Of a DNA stretch of 52,523 bases, positions 31,777 to 40,434 are shown piece by piece (position 1 is the stretch's first letter; the number at the start of each line of letters is the position of its first letter). Source of the stretch: Sva-07 sp964651825 (GTDB taxonomy: Bacteria; Actinomycetota; Acidimicrobiia; Acidimicrobiales; Ilumatobacteraceae); NCBI GenBank assembly GCA_964651825.1, contig CAZYWK010000018.1, positions 1-52,523 of the forward strand, read 5' to 3'. A model generated the notes under the pieces. It was not told where the DNA came from and did no database searches. It saw nothing but the letters and a program-made list of their open reading frames with translations. The position numbers and the translations under genes were made by a program.

Positions 31777-34700
31777 TCATACGGTCACGAGCGTCCTGCG
31801 TTGACCGTCCCAGTGGAAGTGGACGAGCGCCACGCCGGGTGTACCCGGGTCGCGGATCGCCTCGTAGATCTCGATGCCGGGCACGGTCGGGAAGCAACCC
31901 CACAGCCGTTCACTCGTCAGGACCACGTCGAGGTTGAGGTCGACGAGCAGACCGAGCAGTTGGCCGTGCGTCGGCTCGTCGACCTTGGCGAACGCGTCGT
32001 CGAGCAGCAGCAGCCGCGGCGCGGTGGGAGTGTCGCGGGCGATGGCATCGAAGTGGGCCGCTGCCGCGGCGAACAGCGCGAGATATGACAGCACGCGCTG
32101 TTCGCCCTGGGAGAGCCCGAGCCGGTTGGAGAGCATGCGCAGCGACCCCGGCGCGGCGGAATCGCTGACCTTGACGTTGAAGCGGTGCCAGGCCCGGTAG
32201 TCGAGCGCCTGCCGCAGGTGTTGCTCGTAGCTGGCCGACGGATCCGCCGCCCGCTCGGCCTCGATCAACGCGAGCAGTGCGTCGCGCAAGGCGGTGTCGC
32301 GGTCGGTGCCGTCCGCAGCGCCATCGACGGTGGCGAGTTGATCGATGAGCAGTTGTGTCGCGGTGGCCGCGGTGGCCGGTGCGTCGTCGCGCAGGTGCCA
32401 GTCGAGATGGGCACCCTTGCCGTGCGAGGTGCGCACCCCGGCCAGCGTGCGGTTGGTACCGCGCACGAGGTCGTGGGCGTCGAGCAGCTTGCTGCGCAGC
32501 TCGTCGGCGAGCTCACGGAGCAGGAAGCGTTCGAGCACCTCGCGCTCGCGAGCGGCGAGCCGGCCGTGGGCGGCCTCGGCCTCGTCGGCCAGCGCGGTGG
32601 CGACGACGGCGAGCGGGCGACGCCCGTTGTCGTCGTCGACGTACACGACCTTCACGCCGTCGATCTCGTCAATCGCTGTGTCGTAGCCGCCCGCGAGTGC
32701 TTCGTTGAGCCGGTCGTAACGGGCGAGGACCAGCGAGTCGGCGACCGGATCGTCGCCGTCGACGAGCGGGCTGATCGCGCTCGCCAGAGCGACGCCGTCG
32801 AGCCCGCTGTCTGGGGTTCCGGCTTCGGAGATGCCGATGTCCGAGATGCCGACATCGTCGGGATGGCGCCCGGTGGCGGCGAGCACGAACCCGTCGAGGC
32901 CCGTGGCCGACGCGAGCCGCGCGCCAGCGGCGTCGAGTGCGCCGGCCGCGGCGACTTCGACGCGGGTCAACTCGTCGGCCTTGGCCGCCAGCTGCTCCTC
33001 CGCCCGCACGGCAGCGCGGGCCGCCGTGTCGGCTGCTGGTATGGCTGTGTTGTCGAGCTCGGCGATGCGCTCGACCGCGGTGCCATGCCGGGCGAGTAGG
33101 TCATGCACGGTCGACCCCAGCGCCTCGCGCAGGGTGGCGAGGTCGGCGGCGGCGCGTGTGTGTTCGGTGCGCACCCGGGCTGCCTCGTCGCGATCGGCGG
33201 CGGCCGCGTCGGCCCGCTCGCTCACCCGGTGGATGCACGTGGCCAGTCGTGCGACCGCACGGGTCAGGGCGTCGAGCAGGCTGCGGTGCTCGTTCAGCGC
33301 GGCGTCGGCCTGGGCGAGCGAGGCGACGATGCCGTCGAGCTCGGCAGGCGATGTCGGGAGCCCATCGGCGGCGGCCCGATCGGCCACCTCGGCGCGCAGC
33401 CGGGCCGCAGCCGCCCGCGCCGCCTCGGCCGACCGCCGGTCGTCGTCGTGGCGCGACCGTGCCGCTTCGAGGCGCGCCTCGGCCGCCGCGGTGCCATGTC
33501 GAGCCGCCTGGATCTCCGTGACCGCCGGCAGTGACCGGGGAAGCGCCTCGAGGGAGTCACGAGTGGCGGCCGCCGCGTCGGCGGCGCGGACGGCGGCGGC
33601 GAGCTCGGCCTCGCAGCGGTCGAGCTCGGCCCGTGCTTCGGCGAGCTGCCGCGCGCGCGTCGCCCTCCGGGCTCCCGCACCGACGAACTCGAGGGCCGGC
33701 TTCGACCACGCCCCGCGTAGGGCGCCGACGGCCCAGCGGCCGTCACCGGCCATCCAGGTGTAGGCCCCTGACCGCTCGCCCCAACCCACCGCGCCCAGCA
33801 GTTCGGCGACACGGCCGGGGGATACGGCCATGTCGTCGAGTGCCGCCGGGCGCAGGACCGCCGCCAGCGAACCGCGATGGTCGCTGACGGCATCGCCGTC
33901 GGCGCTGACGATGACGTCATGCGTACGGGGGTTGATCGCCAGCCCGTCGGCGGTGACCCACGCGTCGAGCAGCCCCGACGATTCGAGGGCCGCTTCGAGC
34001 CCCGCAGCGGTGGTGGGGTCGATGTCGTCGGTCAGGTCGACCAGCTCGTAGAACGGCGCTCCCGCGGCGGGATCACGCTCGCCTGTTCGGAAGCGCGACA
34101 CCTCCGGCCGGGCCTCGGCGTGCTGTTCGAGTGCCGCCACACGCTCGCGCGCCGTCGTCACATCGTCGCGGCGTGCCTCGACAGCCACACTCGCCGACGC
34201 CGCGGTGCCGCGGGCGCGTTCGGTCGGTTCGGCGAGTGCGGTGGCGACCGCGGCGGCGACGTCGTCGGTCCAGCGATCGTCTCGGTCGGTGTCGAGTGCC
34301 GCGTCGACGGGGGTCCAGTCGGCGCCGCTGGCAGCAGCGGCACCCGTTCGCGTCCACTCGCGAACGGCGCCGGCCCACGTCGCCTCGGCGGCCGCTTGCT
34401 GCTCGTGCCGAGCGCCGAGCGCTCGGTGTTCGGCCTCGACGCGCGCTTCGGACTCGGCCGCGCGCCCGTCGGCGGCGTCTGCGGCTTCAGCGGCACGCTG
34501 GGCCGCGCCGGCGCGGACCTTGAGCTCGCCGGCGCGCTCGGCACGGATGACCGCGGTGGCAGTGGCCGACCGAGCCCGCTGCATCGCTCCGGCGATCGTG
34601 TCGGCATCGAGCGAAGCGCCGGCCGACCCGGTCAGCGGGGCGCCGAGCAGCCCGGCGTCGAGCCCGGCAGCGACGAGCCACCCATCGGCCCGGGCGGCCG

Positions 34701-35925
34701 CCTCGGTCGTGGCCTGCGCCTGCTCGCTGACCTCGGCGTCGGCCAGGGCGACGTCGTCGACGGCTTGGGCGTGCGCGGTCGCCGAGCGTGCCGCCGCCTG
34801 TTCGGCGCGCTGAGCGGCATGGCCGAGCACTTCGAGGCTGCGTTCGCGTTCGGCGAGATCGAGATGGGCGCGATACGCCTCGCTGGCTTCGAGCGTGGCG
34901 CGCTCGTCGTCGCGGGCCGTGCGCTCGGCACGCAGGGCGGCGAGCTCACGGTCGCGGGAGGCGGTCGCCTCGGTCGCATCGTCGGCAGCGCGCCGGGCCC
35001 GCGCCGAGTCGCGTTCGGCCCTGGCCCGCTCGGACTCGGCGGTGGTGACCTCGGCGGAGCGCCGGCCGAGCACGGTGCGGGCGTAGCCGCGGTACACGCC
35101 GAGGAACTGCCCGAGGGCATTGGCGGTGCGGTCGGCGCGCTCGACCTGCTCGCGGATCGACTCGAGGTCGTCGAAGCGGGCTGCCGCGTCGGAGAGCACA
35201 CCGGCGTCGATGGGCGGGAGCGCGTCGCTGAGCACGTTGGCCAGCTCGCCGGCCTCGACCCGGTTGCCGATGTTGGGATCGCGCAGGCGGTGCAGGAGGT
35301 GGAGCAGGTTGATGTAGCGGGCGTCGTCGAACAGGCCGAACAGGTGTCGGCCGACTCTGCGGCGGTGCTCCTGACCCGACTTCGTGACCGCCTCGTCGCC
35401 GAGGTCCTCTTTGAGCTTGTCGAACGACAGGCACTCACCGGCGCGGTCGAGCGTCAGGTCGACGCCCACCCGGCGGTCGGTCGAGAAGAACCAGGAGTCG
35501 GTGCTGCCGGTGGCCGTGGACGCCTTCAGGCCGGCGCCGAGCGTGTGGAATCGCTCGCCCTCGGTGCTCCCCACCGCGTCGCCGCAGCGCAACTCGAGCC
35601 ACACGTAGCCGACATGGTTGCCGGCGGGCCGGCCGTCGGTCATCAACCACTTGACCGTCGTGCGGTCGCGGCCTGTGGCGTCGAGGCGGCGGGTGTCGCC
35701 GTCGAACAGGAACGGCAGCAGCACCTCGAGCGCCTTGGACTTGCCGGCGCCGTTCTTGCCGCGCAGCAGCATCCGGCCACCGGCGAAGCGCAGCTCGACG
35801 CGGTCGTACTGCCAGACGTTGACGATCCCGGCTCGGTGCAGCACCCACCGACCCGGCTTGCCCGTGGTGTCGGAGGGCGGCGGAACGGCGACCTCGTCGA
35901 GGTCGGGAAAGCTCATCAACGTCAT
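31777..35925 (-). CDS. jetC: Wadjet type II JetC, SMC/MukB-like ATPase (TIGR02680-like)
   Basis: 1382 aa from ATG 35925, with GGAGG 7 bases upstream inside the jetB end. Walker A GKNGAGKS at 56-63, long Ala/Arg/Glu-rich coiled coils (~300-600, 780-1030) around a hinge region, signature LSQGEQ at ~1271 and Walker B PRLLLLDDAFAKVDE at ~1303-1317. This is the condensin-like motor that extrudes DNA loops. Length is in the usual range for type II JetC. Its start overlaps the jetB stop (ATGA). Confidence 0.94.
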   Translation of the reverse strand: MTLMSFPDLDEVAVPPPSDTTGKPGRWVLHRAGIVNVWQYDRVELRFAGGRMLLRGKNGAGKSKALEVLLPFLFDGDTRRLDATGRDRTTVKWLMTDGRPAGNHVGYVWLELRCGDAVGSTEGERFHTLGAGLKASTATGSTDSWFFSTDRRVGVDLTLDRAGECLSFDKLKEDLGDEAVTKSGQEHRRRVGRHLFGLFDDARYINLLHLLHRLRDPNIGNRVEAGELANVLSDALPPIDAGVLSDAAARFDDLESIREQVERADRTANALGQFLGVYRGYARTVLGRRSAEVTTAESERARAERDSARARRAADDATEATASRDRELAALRAERTARDDERATLEASEAYRAHLDLAERERSLEVLGHAAQRAEQAAARSATAHAQAVDDVALADAEVSEQAQATTEAAARADGWLVAAGLDAGLLGAPLTGSAGASLDADTIAGAMQRARSATATAVIRAERAGELKVRAGAAQRAAEAADAADGRAAESEARVEAEHRALGARHEQQAAAEATWAGAVREWTRTGAAAASGADWTPVDAALDTDRDDRWTDDVAAAVATALAEPTERARGTAASASVAVEARRDDVTTARERVAALEQHAEARPEVSRFRTGERDPAAGAPFYELVDLTDDIDPTTAAGLEAALESSGLLDAWVTADGLAINPRTHDVIVSADGDAVSDHRGSLAAVLRPAALDDMAVSPGRVAELLGAVGWGERSGAYTWMAGDGRWAVGALRGAWSKPALEFVGAGARRATRARQLAEARAELDRCEAELAAAVRAADAAAATRDSLEALPRSLPAVTEIQAARHGTAAAEARLEAARSRHDDDRRSAEAARAAAARLRAEVADRAAADGLPTSPAELDGIVASLAQADAALNEHRSLLDALTRAVARLATCIHRVSERADAAAADRDEAARVRTEHTRAAADLATLREALGSTVHDLLARHGTAVERIAELDNTAIPAADTAARAAVRAEEQLAAKADELTRVEVAAAGALDAAGARLASATGLDGFVLAATGRHPDDVGISDIGISEAGTPDSGLDGVALASAISPLVDGDDPVADSLVLARYDRLNEALAGGYDTAIDEIDGVKVVYVDDDNGRRPLAVVATALADEAEAAHGRLAAREREVLERFLLRELADELRSKLLDAHDLVRGTNRTLAGVRTSHGKGAHLDWHLRDDAPATAATATQLLIDQLATVDGAADGTDRDTALRDALLALIEAERAADPSASYEQHLRQALDYRAWHRFNVKVSDSAAPGSLRMLSNRLGLSQGEQRVLSYLALFAAAAAHFDAIARDTPTAPRLLLLDDAFAKVDEPTHGQLLGLLVDLNLDVVLTSERLWGCFPTVPGIEIYEAIRDPGTPGVALVHFHWDGQRRTLVTV

Positions 35926-37109
35926 GGCAGGTCCTCCAGGTCGAGGTGGGCAGCGGTGGGGACGGCGTCGATCACGTGTGGGGCATACCGGCTGGCGATC
36001 GACGCCAGGCGTAGCCCGGCCGGTGTGCGGCGCAGTAGGCCGACGTCGACCAGCAGCTCTTCGACGTCACGCGCGAGCACGTCGGGCCGGTCGGCGTAGG
36101 CCTGGGTGTGCCAGCTCGGATGGGTGGCGAACAGCTCGGCGACGACTTCGGCGAGCAGGCCGTCGGGCACGGGCACCGACCCGACGATCGCATCGCGGGG
36201 GAGGTCGGTTGGTCGCAGCCGCTGCGCCAGCTCGCTCAATGCGAGCAGCGAGGCGTGGCCGCGGGCGCCGCCGCGCGGGAAGGCGATGTCGGTCAGTTCG
36301 TCGCGCGGGTCGAGCGCGGCCACGCCCTCGGCCCGGATCTCGAGTTCGAGCCCGAAGGCGTCGCGCAGGATGTCGGCCTCGCGTCGCTGCGAGTTCCGCA
36401 ACCAGGCCCACGTCTCGTCGTCGACGTCGTCGACGAGCACAGCCGGCTCTTCCGCGAGCATGCGCCGGGCTCGGTGCCGGGGCCCGGCATGGCCGGGATC
36501 CGCGGCGTTGGCCACCAGTACGGCGGGGTGCTCGACGTCGCGTAGCGGCACCGCCAGGAGATGGCGCACCAGCTCGCGCTCGACGTACAGCAGCGCCTCG
36601 GCCCCGGCGTTGTCGGCGTAGGCGCCGACGGTACCGTCGTCTTCCACCAGCACGCCCCAGTCGACGAGCTGGATCAGCGCGGCGGTGAGCGCCCGGCGGT
36701 CGGACACCGAGTCGTCGCCGAGCGCGACGCCCGCCTCGGTGGCGGCATGGCGGACGTCGTCGACGAGCGTGGACAGCAGCATCTGCTGGCGGCCGGTGAG
36801 CAGCACCGCACAGCAGAGGCTGAGATACGCGTAGGCCCGGGGAGTGAACGCCGCACCCGAAGATCGCACCAGCGGCCGGCCCTTGCCGGGGCCGAGGCCG
36901 GCCTTGTAGAGGCGGGCGAAGTTGGACTCCACGACGAGGCGGTAGCCGAGGAGCTGGCGGAAGTCCTGCCGGAGGTGGTCGCGGTGGCGACGGATGGCGG
37001 CGAACGCCTCGGCGTGGTCGCCGTGGGAGGTGACGAGCGGGTGGCGGAGCAACAGGCGCATCGCATCCTGGCGCTCGACGTCGTCGCTGGAGACCGTGCG
37101 GTCAGCCAT
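35922..37109 (-). CDS. jetB: Wadjet type II JetB, MukE/kite-like subunit (TIGR02678-like)
   Basis: 395 aa from ATG 37109; an in-frame upstream extension to 37202 runs inside jetA and is not used. Family-like segments are RLLLRHPLVTSHGDHAEAFA near the start, FRQLLGYRLVVESNFARLYK and RAYAYLSLCCAVLL, with winged-helix character. In Wadjet it bridges JetA and the JetC head domains. Overlaps jetA by 8 bp and jetC by 4 bp, so it is translationally coupled. Confidence 0.92.
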   Translation of the reverse strand: MADRTVSSDDVERQDAMRLLLRHPLVTSHGDHAEAFAAIRRHRDHLRQDFRQLLGYRLVVESNFARLYKAGLGPGKGRPLVRSSGAAFTPRAYAYLSLCCAVLLTGRQQMLLSTLVDDVRHAATEAGVALGDDSVSDRRALTAALIQLVDWGVLVEDDGTVGAYADNAGAEALLYVERELVRHLLAVPLRDVEHPAVLVANAADPGHAGPRHRARRMLAEEPAVLVDDVDDETWAWLRNSQRREADILRDAFGLELEIRAEGVAALDPRDELTDIAFPRGGARGHASLLALSELAQRLRPTDLPRDAIVGSVPVPDGLLAEVVAELFATHPSWHTQAYADRPDVLARDVEELLVDVGLLRRTPAGLRLASIASRYAPHVIDAVPTAAHLDLEDLP

Positions 37110-38664
37110 GGCCGGCCTCCGCAGCGTCGGTGTCGATTGGCAACTGTTCGTCGCCGGTGGTCGGCGGTGAGGCCGCCGGGCGGACGACGACTCCGAAGCC
37201 ATCGAGGGTCAGGTCGCCGTACGGGCTCTGGACCGTCATGCCGCCGGGTGTGGGGAGGATCCACAGCGTGAGGTCGGCGTCGATGAGGGCGGCATGGGTC
37301 CCCGCCAGATTGGGCCCGAATCTTGCGGTGGCCGCGCCGAGCAGCTCGAGCAGCACGCTGAGCGCGGCGCCCGTGAGGCGGACCTCGCCCAGCCGGTCGC
37401 CCGCGGCCAGGAGCTCGCCGACCGCGAGGGCGCGGTCGGCCGCTTCGCGCTGGCGCTGTGCGAGCAGACGTTGCTTCACCGCGCCGTGGTCGACGATGCG
37501 TGCCGATCGCCCGCGCGGCGTGCGGTCGCCGCGCTCGCGGATGCTGATCGGCACCGGCGCGCCTGGGGCGCGCCACCAGCTGGTGGTGGCCGGTAGCGCC
37601 TCGGCGATCTCCGGGTCGAGCAGCACGCCGAGATGGCGGGCGCCGTAGAGCGCGAAGGCCGACGTGTACAGCACGTGCGCCTCGGCGGGCGTCGCGGTGT
37701 CGAACCAGCCGGCCAGGCGCAGGAAGTGACGGCGCAGCGATGTCTCACGGCTCGACGCGGCGTTCATCCGCTTGACGTTGGCGAGCAGCGCCCCGACGGC
37801 GCGTCCCGCCGCGGCGCGCAGCTGCGTGGACCCCGACGCCCGGGCGTCGTCGGTGCCGAACCAGTCGCGCAGATCGTTCCAGTCGTCGAGTGTGCGGCCG
37901 TGGGAGCGCTCGACCCCGTCGCTGCCGGGGCTGGCGGCCAGCAGGCGGGCCATCTCGGGGTCGGCGACGGTCAGCCGGTCGAGCAGCACCGGCAGGTGGG
38001 GTTGCAGCCGGTCGAGCGCGTGGCGGATCGGGTCGGAGTGGCGGGCGACGGCCTGCACGATCGTTTCGAGGTAGTCGAGCAGGAGCCCCTTGAAGCCGAG
38101 CCACTCGTCGTCGTCGAGGTCGGGGCGGGCCAGCACCGAACCGACGTAGGTGTAGAAGTCGGTGACGGCGGCGGCGAACGACTCGAACTGGAGGAACACC
38201 GTGGACACGTTCTCGGAAAGCTCGGCCGGGTCGGCGGTGGCGATGCCGTCATGGCCGAGCGCGGCGAGCGTGGAGAGTCGATGGGCGACCGCCGCCAGCA
38301 GTTCGCGCGGCACCTCGCGGGCGCCGCCGGCCGCCGCCAGGACTTCTTCGACCTGGCGGTGGACGCGGACGCCGAGTGCGGTCGCGGCGTAGCGCGCCGG
38401 TTGTCGCTGGTAGTCGGCGATCGAGGTGACGCGCACCTCGCGAGGGCTGACGAGCAGGTTGCCGTTGCCGGCGAGATAGCGCAGCCGCTGTTCGACGACC
38501 TCGACGGGGAGGTCGATGCCGCGGTTGACGACATCGAGCGCCGACCACTCGGCGAGGAGCGCGCCGGCGAACTCGCGCATGATCCGCACGTAGTCGCCCG
38601 ACTCCTGCGCGGTGGCGTAGGCGTAGAGCCGCAGACGCTCGTGCTCGCTGGTCGGCTGGGCCAT
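37102..38664 (-). CDS. jetA: Wadjet type II JetA, MukF/kleisin-like subunit (TIGR02677-like)
   Basis: 520 aa from ATG 38664. First gene of the operon. N-terminal winged helix (ERLRLYAYATAQESGDYVRI; VVEQRLRYLAGNGNLLVSP) followed by a helical bundle (VSTVFLQFESFAAAVTDFY), matching the DUF2397/TIGR02677 family. JetA is the kleisin that closes the JetC ring. There is no clear ribosome-binding site; GTG 38670 two codons upstream is an alternative start. The promoter must lie in the short stretch before the truncated lipoprotein gene at 38720. Confidence 0.92.
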   Translation of the reverse strand: MAQPTSEHERLRLYAYATAQESGDYVRIMREFAGALLAEWSALDVVNRGIDLPVEVVEQRLRYLAGNGNLLVSPREVRVTSIADYQRQPARYAATALGVRVHRQVEEVLAAAGGAREVPRELLAAVAHRLSTLAALGHDGIATADPAELSENVSTVFLQFESFAAAVTDFYTYVGSVLARPDLDDDEWLGFKGLLLDYLETIVQAVARHSDPIRHALDRLQPHLPVLLDRLTVADPEMARLLAASPGSDGVERSHGRTLDDWNDLRDWFGTDDARASGSTQLRAAAGRAVGALLANVKRMNAASSRETSLRRHFLRLAGWFDTATPAEAHVLYTSAFALYGARHLGVLLDPEIAEALPATTSWWRAPGAPVPISIRERGDRTPRGRSARIVDHGAVKQRLLAQRQREAADRALAVGELLAAGDRLGEVRLTGAALSVLLELLGAATARFGPNLAGTHAALIDADLTLWILPTPGGMTVQSPYGDLTLDGFGVVVRPAASPPTTGDEQLPIDTDAAEAGHG

Positions 38665-38719
38665 GGGCACAGTCAACCAAAGGGGTGTCACACTCGCCCG
38701 GATCCCGCGCCGGCGCTCG

Positions 38720-38930
38720 TCAGCCGCGGCGGCCAGCGGGTCCGGTCGAGATCGTGATCACGCGCTGCGGGGTGGTCGGGATGTCGTCGGTGCCGAGCGG
38801 CGTGGTGATCGTTCGTGTCGCCGGCGCCGACGTGGGTGCAGCCTGGTCGTCGCCGTCGGAGCCGCAGGCGGCCAGCACGCCGATCGCGGCGGCCCCGATC
38901 ACGAACTGACGGCAGGTGATGTCGTCGACC
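38720..38930 (-). pseudogene. 5' fragment of siderophore-type ABC substrate-binding lipoprotein
   Basis: About 65 codons remain. They give a lipoprotein signal (CRQFVIGAAAIGVLAACGSD, lipobox LAAC), a Ser/Thr/Ala linker, then TRTITTPLGTDDIPTTPQRV, the standard opening of iron-siderophore binding proteins. After RVITIS the frame ends within eight codons without the binding fold. The gene was cut off at its 3' side next to jetA, and an IS1380 element lies about 75 bp upstream. Confidence 0.65.
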
Positions 38931-38970
38931 GGTTCGATCTCGCGTGACGGCCGATCAAGCAGCGGTGGAT

Positions 38971-38986
38971 TGTAGGCGACCTTACA
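38971..38986. promoter_or_regulatory. imperfect palindrome upstream of the lipoprotein fragment
   Basis: TGTAGGCGACCTTACA reads almost the same on both strands (TGTAAGGTCGCCTACA). It lies upstream of an iron-siderophore-type gene remnant, so a relic DtxR/IdeR-like iron box is possible, but the spacing of AGG/CCT differs from the usual 19-bp box. Confidence 0.3.
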
Positions 38987-39003
38987 TGATCCATTCGGGG
39001 CCA

Positions 39004-40431
39004 TTAGCCCAAGCTGTTCGGTAGCCGGCTGGGGTGAGCGGTTGTGGGCAGGACGGCGGGGAGTGGGCGGCTGTGGGTGGCCTTGAGCGTGTCGGGGGCG
39101 CGTGAGGTCAAGTCGGTGGGTGCGGGATCGGTGGTGGTGGCCGGCTGGGCGGGTGGTGTGCGGGTGCCGGTGAGCCCGCGCTGTGCCGGTCAGATCCGTA
39201 GCGGCAGGGAGTGCACTCGTGTGAACGCGGCGATCAGTTGGTCGGTCCAGGGCCACGTGTTCGAGAGTCGGCAGATGCGTCGTCGGCCGGTGGTGATGAG
39301 GTGGCCGGCGGTGTGGAACAAGCAGTAGCGGAGCCGTTTGGGCTCGGCGGTGGCCAAGTCGCCGTCGAGGACGATGAGCCGGCACCAAGCGAGCAGGTCG
39401 TGAGCGGTGAGCACGAGATGCAGCCAGGCGGTGTTGATCGCGAACGAGTGTGAGGGCAGGTTCGTCAGCCCGAGGGCTTTGGTGTCGCAAATCTGTCGTT
39501 CAGCGCGACCGCGCCCTCGGTAGAGCGCTTCGAGGTAGGCGATGTCGGTGTCGGCGAGGTCGGTGACGAACACTTGGAAGCGGTGCCCGTCCACGTCAGT
39601 GAAGGTGAGCTGCGCTCCGGGGTGTGGAACCTCGCGGCGGGCGATCATGCGGCATCGGTCGGGCCAGCCGTCGAGGATGTCGCTGACGAGGTGGGTGATC
39701 TCGACGACTTCGGCGTGGTCGCGCCACTCGCCGCCATCCGCGGAGATCGCTGGTTGCCACGCTCGTTTCGGCACGTTGACCAGGACTTTGGCGACGTCGA
39801 CGTTGAGTTGGTGACCGATCACGAACCGCACACCGCGCTGGCGGCAGTGTTCGACGAACTTGTGTGACCAGCCCGCCGAGTCAGTTCGGGCGATCACCTC
39901 GACCTCGGCTGGGTTGATCGGCAGTTGGTCGAGTGCGTCGTCCAACACGACGATGTGGTCGGTGGCGGTGCCTGATCCGGCGTTGCCCGGTCGGAGTACT
40001 CCGGCGAGCGCTTCACCGGTGGCATCGAGGTAGGCGAGCAGCGGGTGGAACCCGAACCCACGCTTGTACGTCGGTGCCGCGTGTTCTTTCTCCGAATGCG
40101 ACCCCACGAGTGTCGCGTCGATGTCGATCACGTAGAACCCCGGATCCGCGCCCGCCGCCCACGCGTTCGCGCGTGCTTGAGCGCGGGCGGTCTTGATCCG
40201 CTCCAGCGTGTCGTCATCGACAGCTTCGAGGGTGCGCCACACCGTGGGATGCGACGCCACCTCACCGAACAGGTCCGGCTGATCACGTAGCACCGCCACA
40301 TCTGAGATCGCCTCGCCGCCATCGGCGAGCATCACCGCGACATCCACGAGCACCTCACCACGGTCATGGCCACCGCGACGCTGGGACGCGCCGACCTCAA
40401 CCCCCGACTGCTACTGAACAGGCTGGGTTAG
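39004..40431 (-). mobile_element. IS1380-family insertion sequence, degenerate
   Basis: The ends are imperfect inverted repeats. The left end 39004-39025 and the right end 40410-40431 match at 17 of 22 positions by eye (shared core CTGTTC then GTAGC). Inside is one IS1380-type transposase on the minus strand. At ~1.43 kb it is shorter than usual family members, in line with the missing transposase N-terminus. No target duplication was seen. An IS4-family element has inserted at its right end. Confidence 0.7.
39190..40353 (-). pseudogene. IS1380-family transposase, N-terminally truncated
   Basis: 387 codons from GTG 40353; family-like sequence continues upstream of that codon (QRRGGHDRGEVLVD) until a stop near 40405, so the usual first ~50 residues are missing. 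Family features are VDVAVMLADGGEAISDVAVL, DQPDLFGEVASHPTVWRTL, FYVIDIDATLVGSHSEKE (first Asp), VIARTDSAGWSHKF (second Asp) and RGRGRAERQICDTKALGLTN (Glu region). Internal frame is intact, but the protein is probably inactive. Confidence 0.72.
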
Positions 40432-40434
40432 CTG
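40425..40434. repeat. target-site duplication, left copy
   Basis: GGGTTAGCTG, repeated exactly at 41886-41895 on the other side of the IS4-family element. A 10-bp duplication fits IS4-group elements. The copy overlaps the right inverted repeat of the IS1380 element, so the IS4 element arrived second. Confidence 0.88.

Noticed and set aside
33877..36099. Long plus-strand frame (740 codons) opposite jetC/jetB
   Set aside because: Low-complexity Gly/Val/Arg-rich product with no family features; a shadow of the high-GC jetC and jetB genes, whose own frames are well conserved.
40325..40431. Plus-strand C-terminus-like peptide ending LNPRLLLNRLG
   Set aside because: It is the complement of conserved IS1380 transposase sequence and its terminal inverted repeat, so the minus-strand reading explains it.
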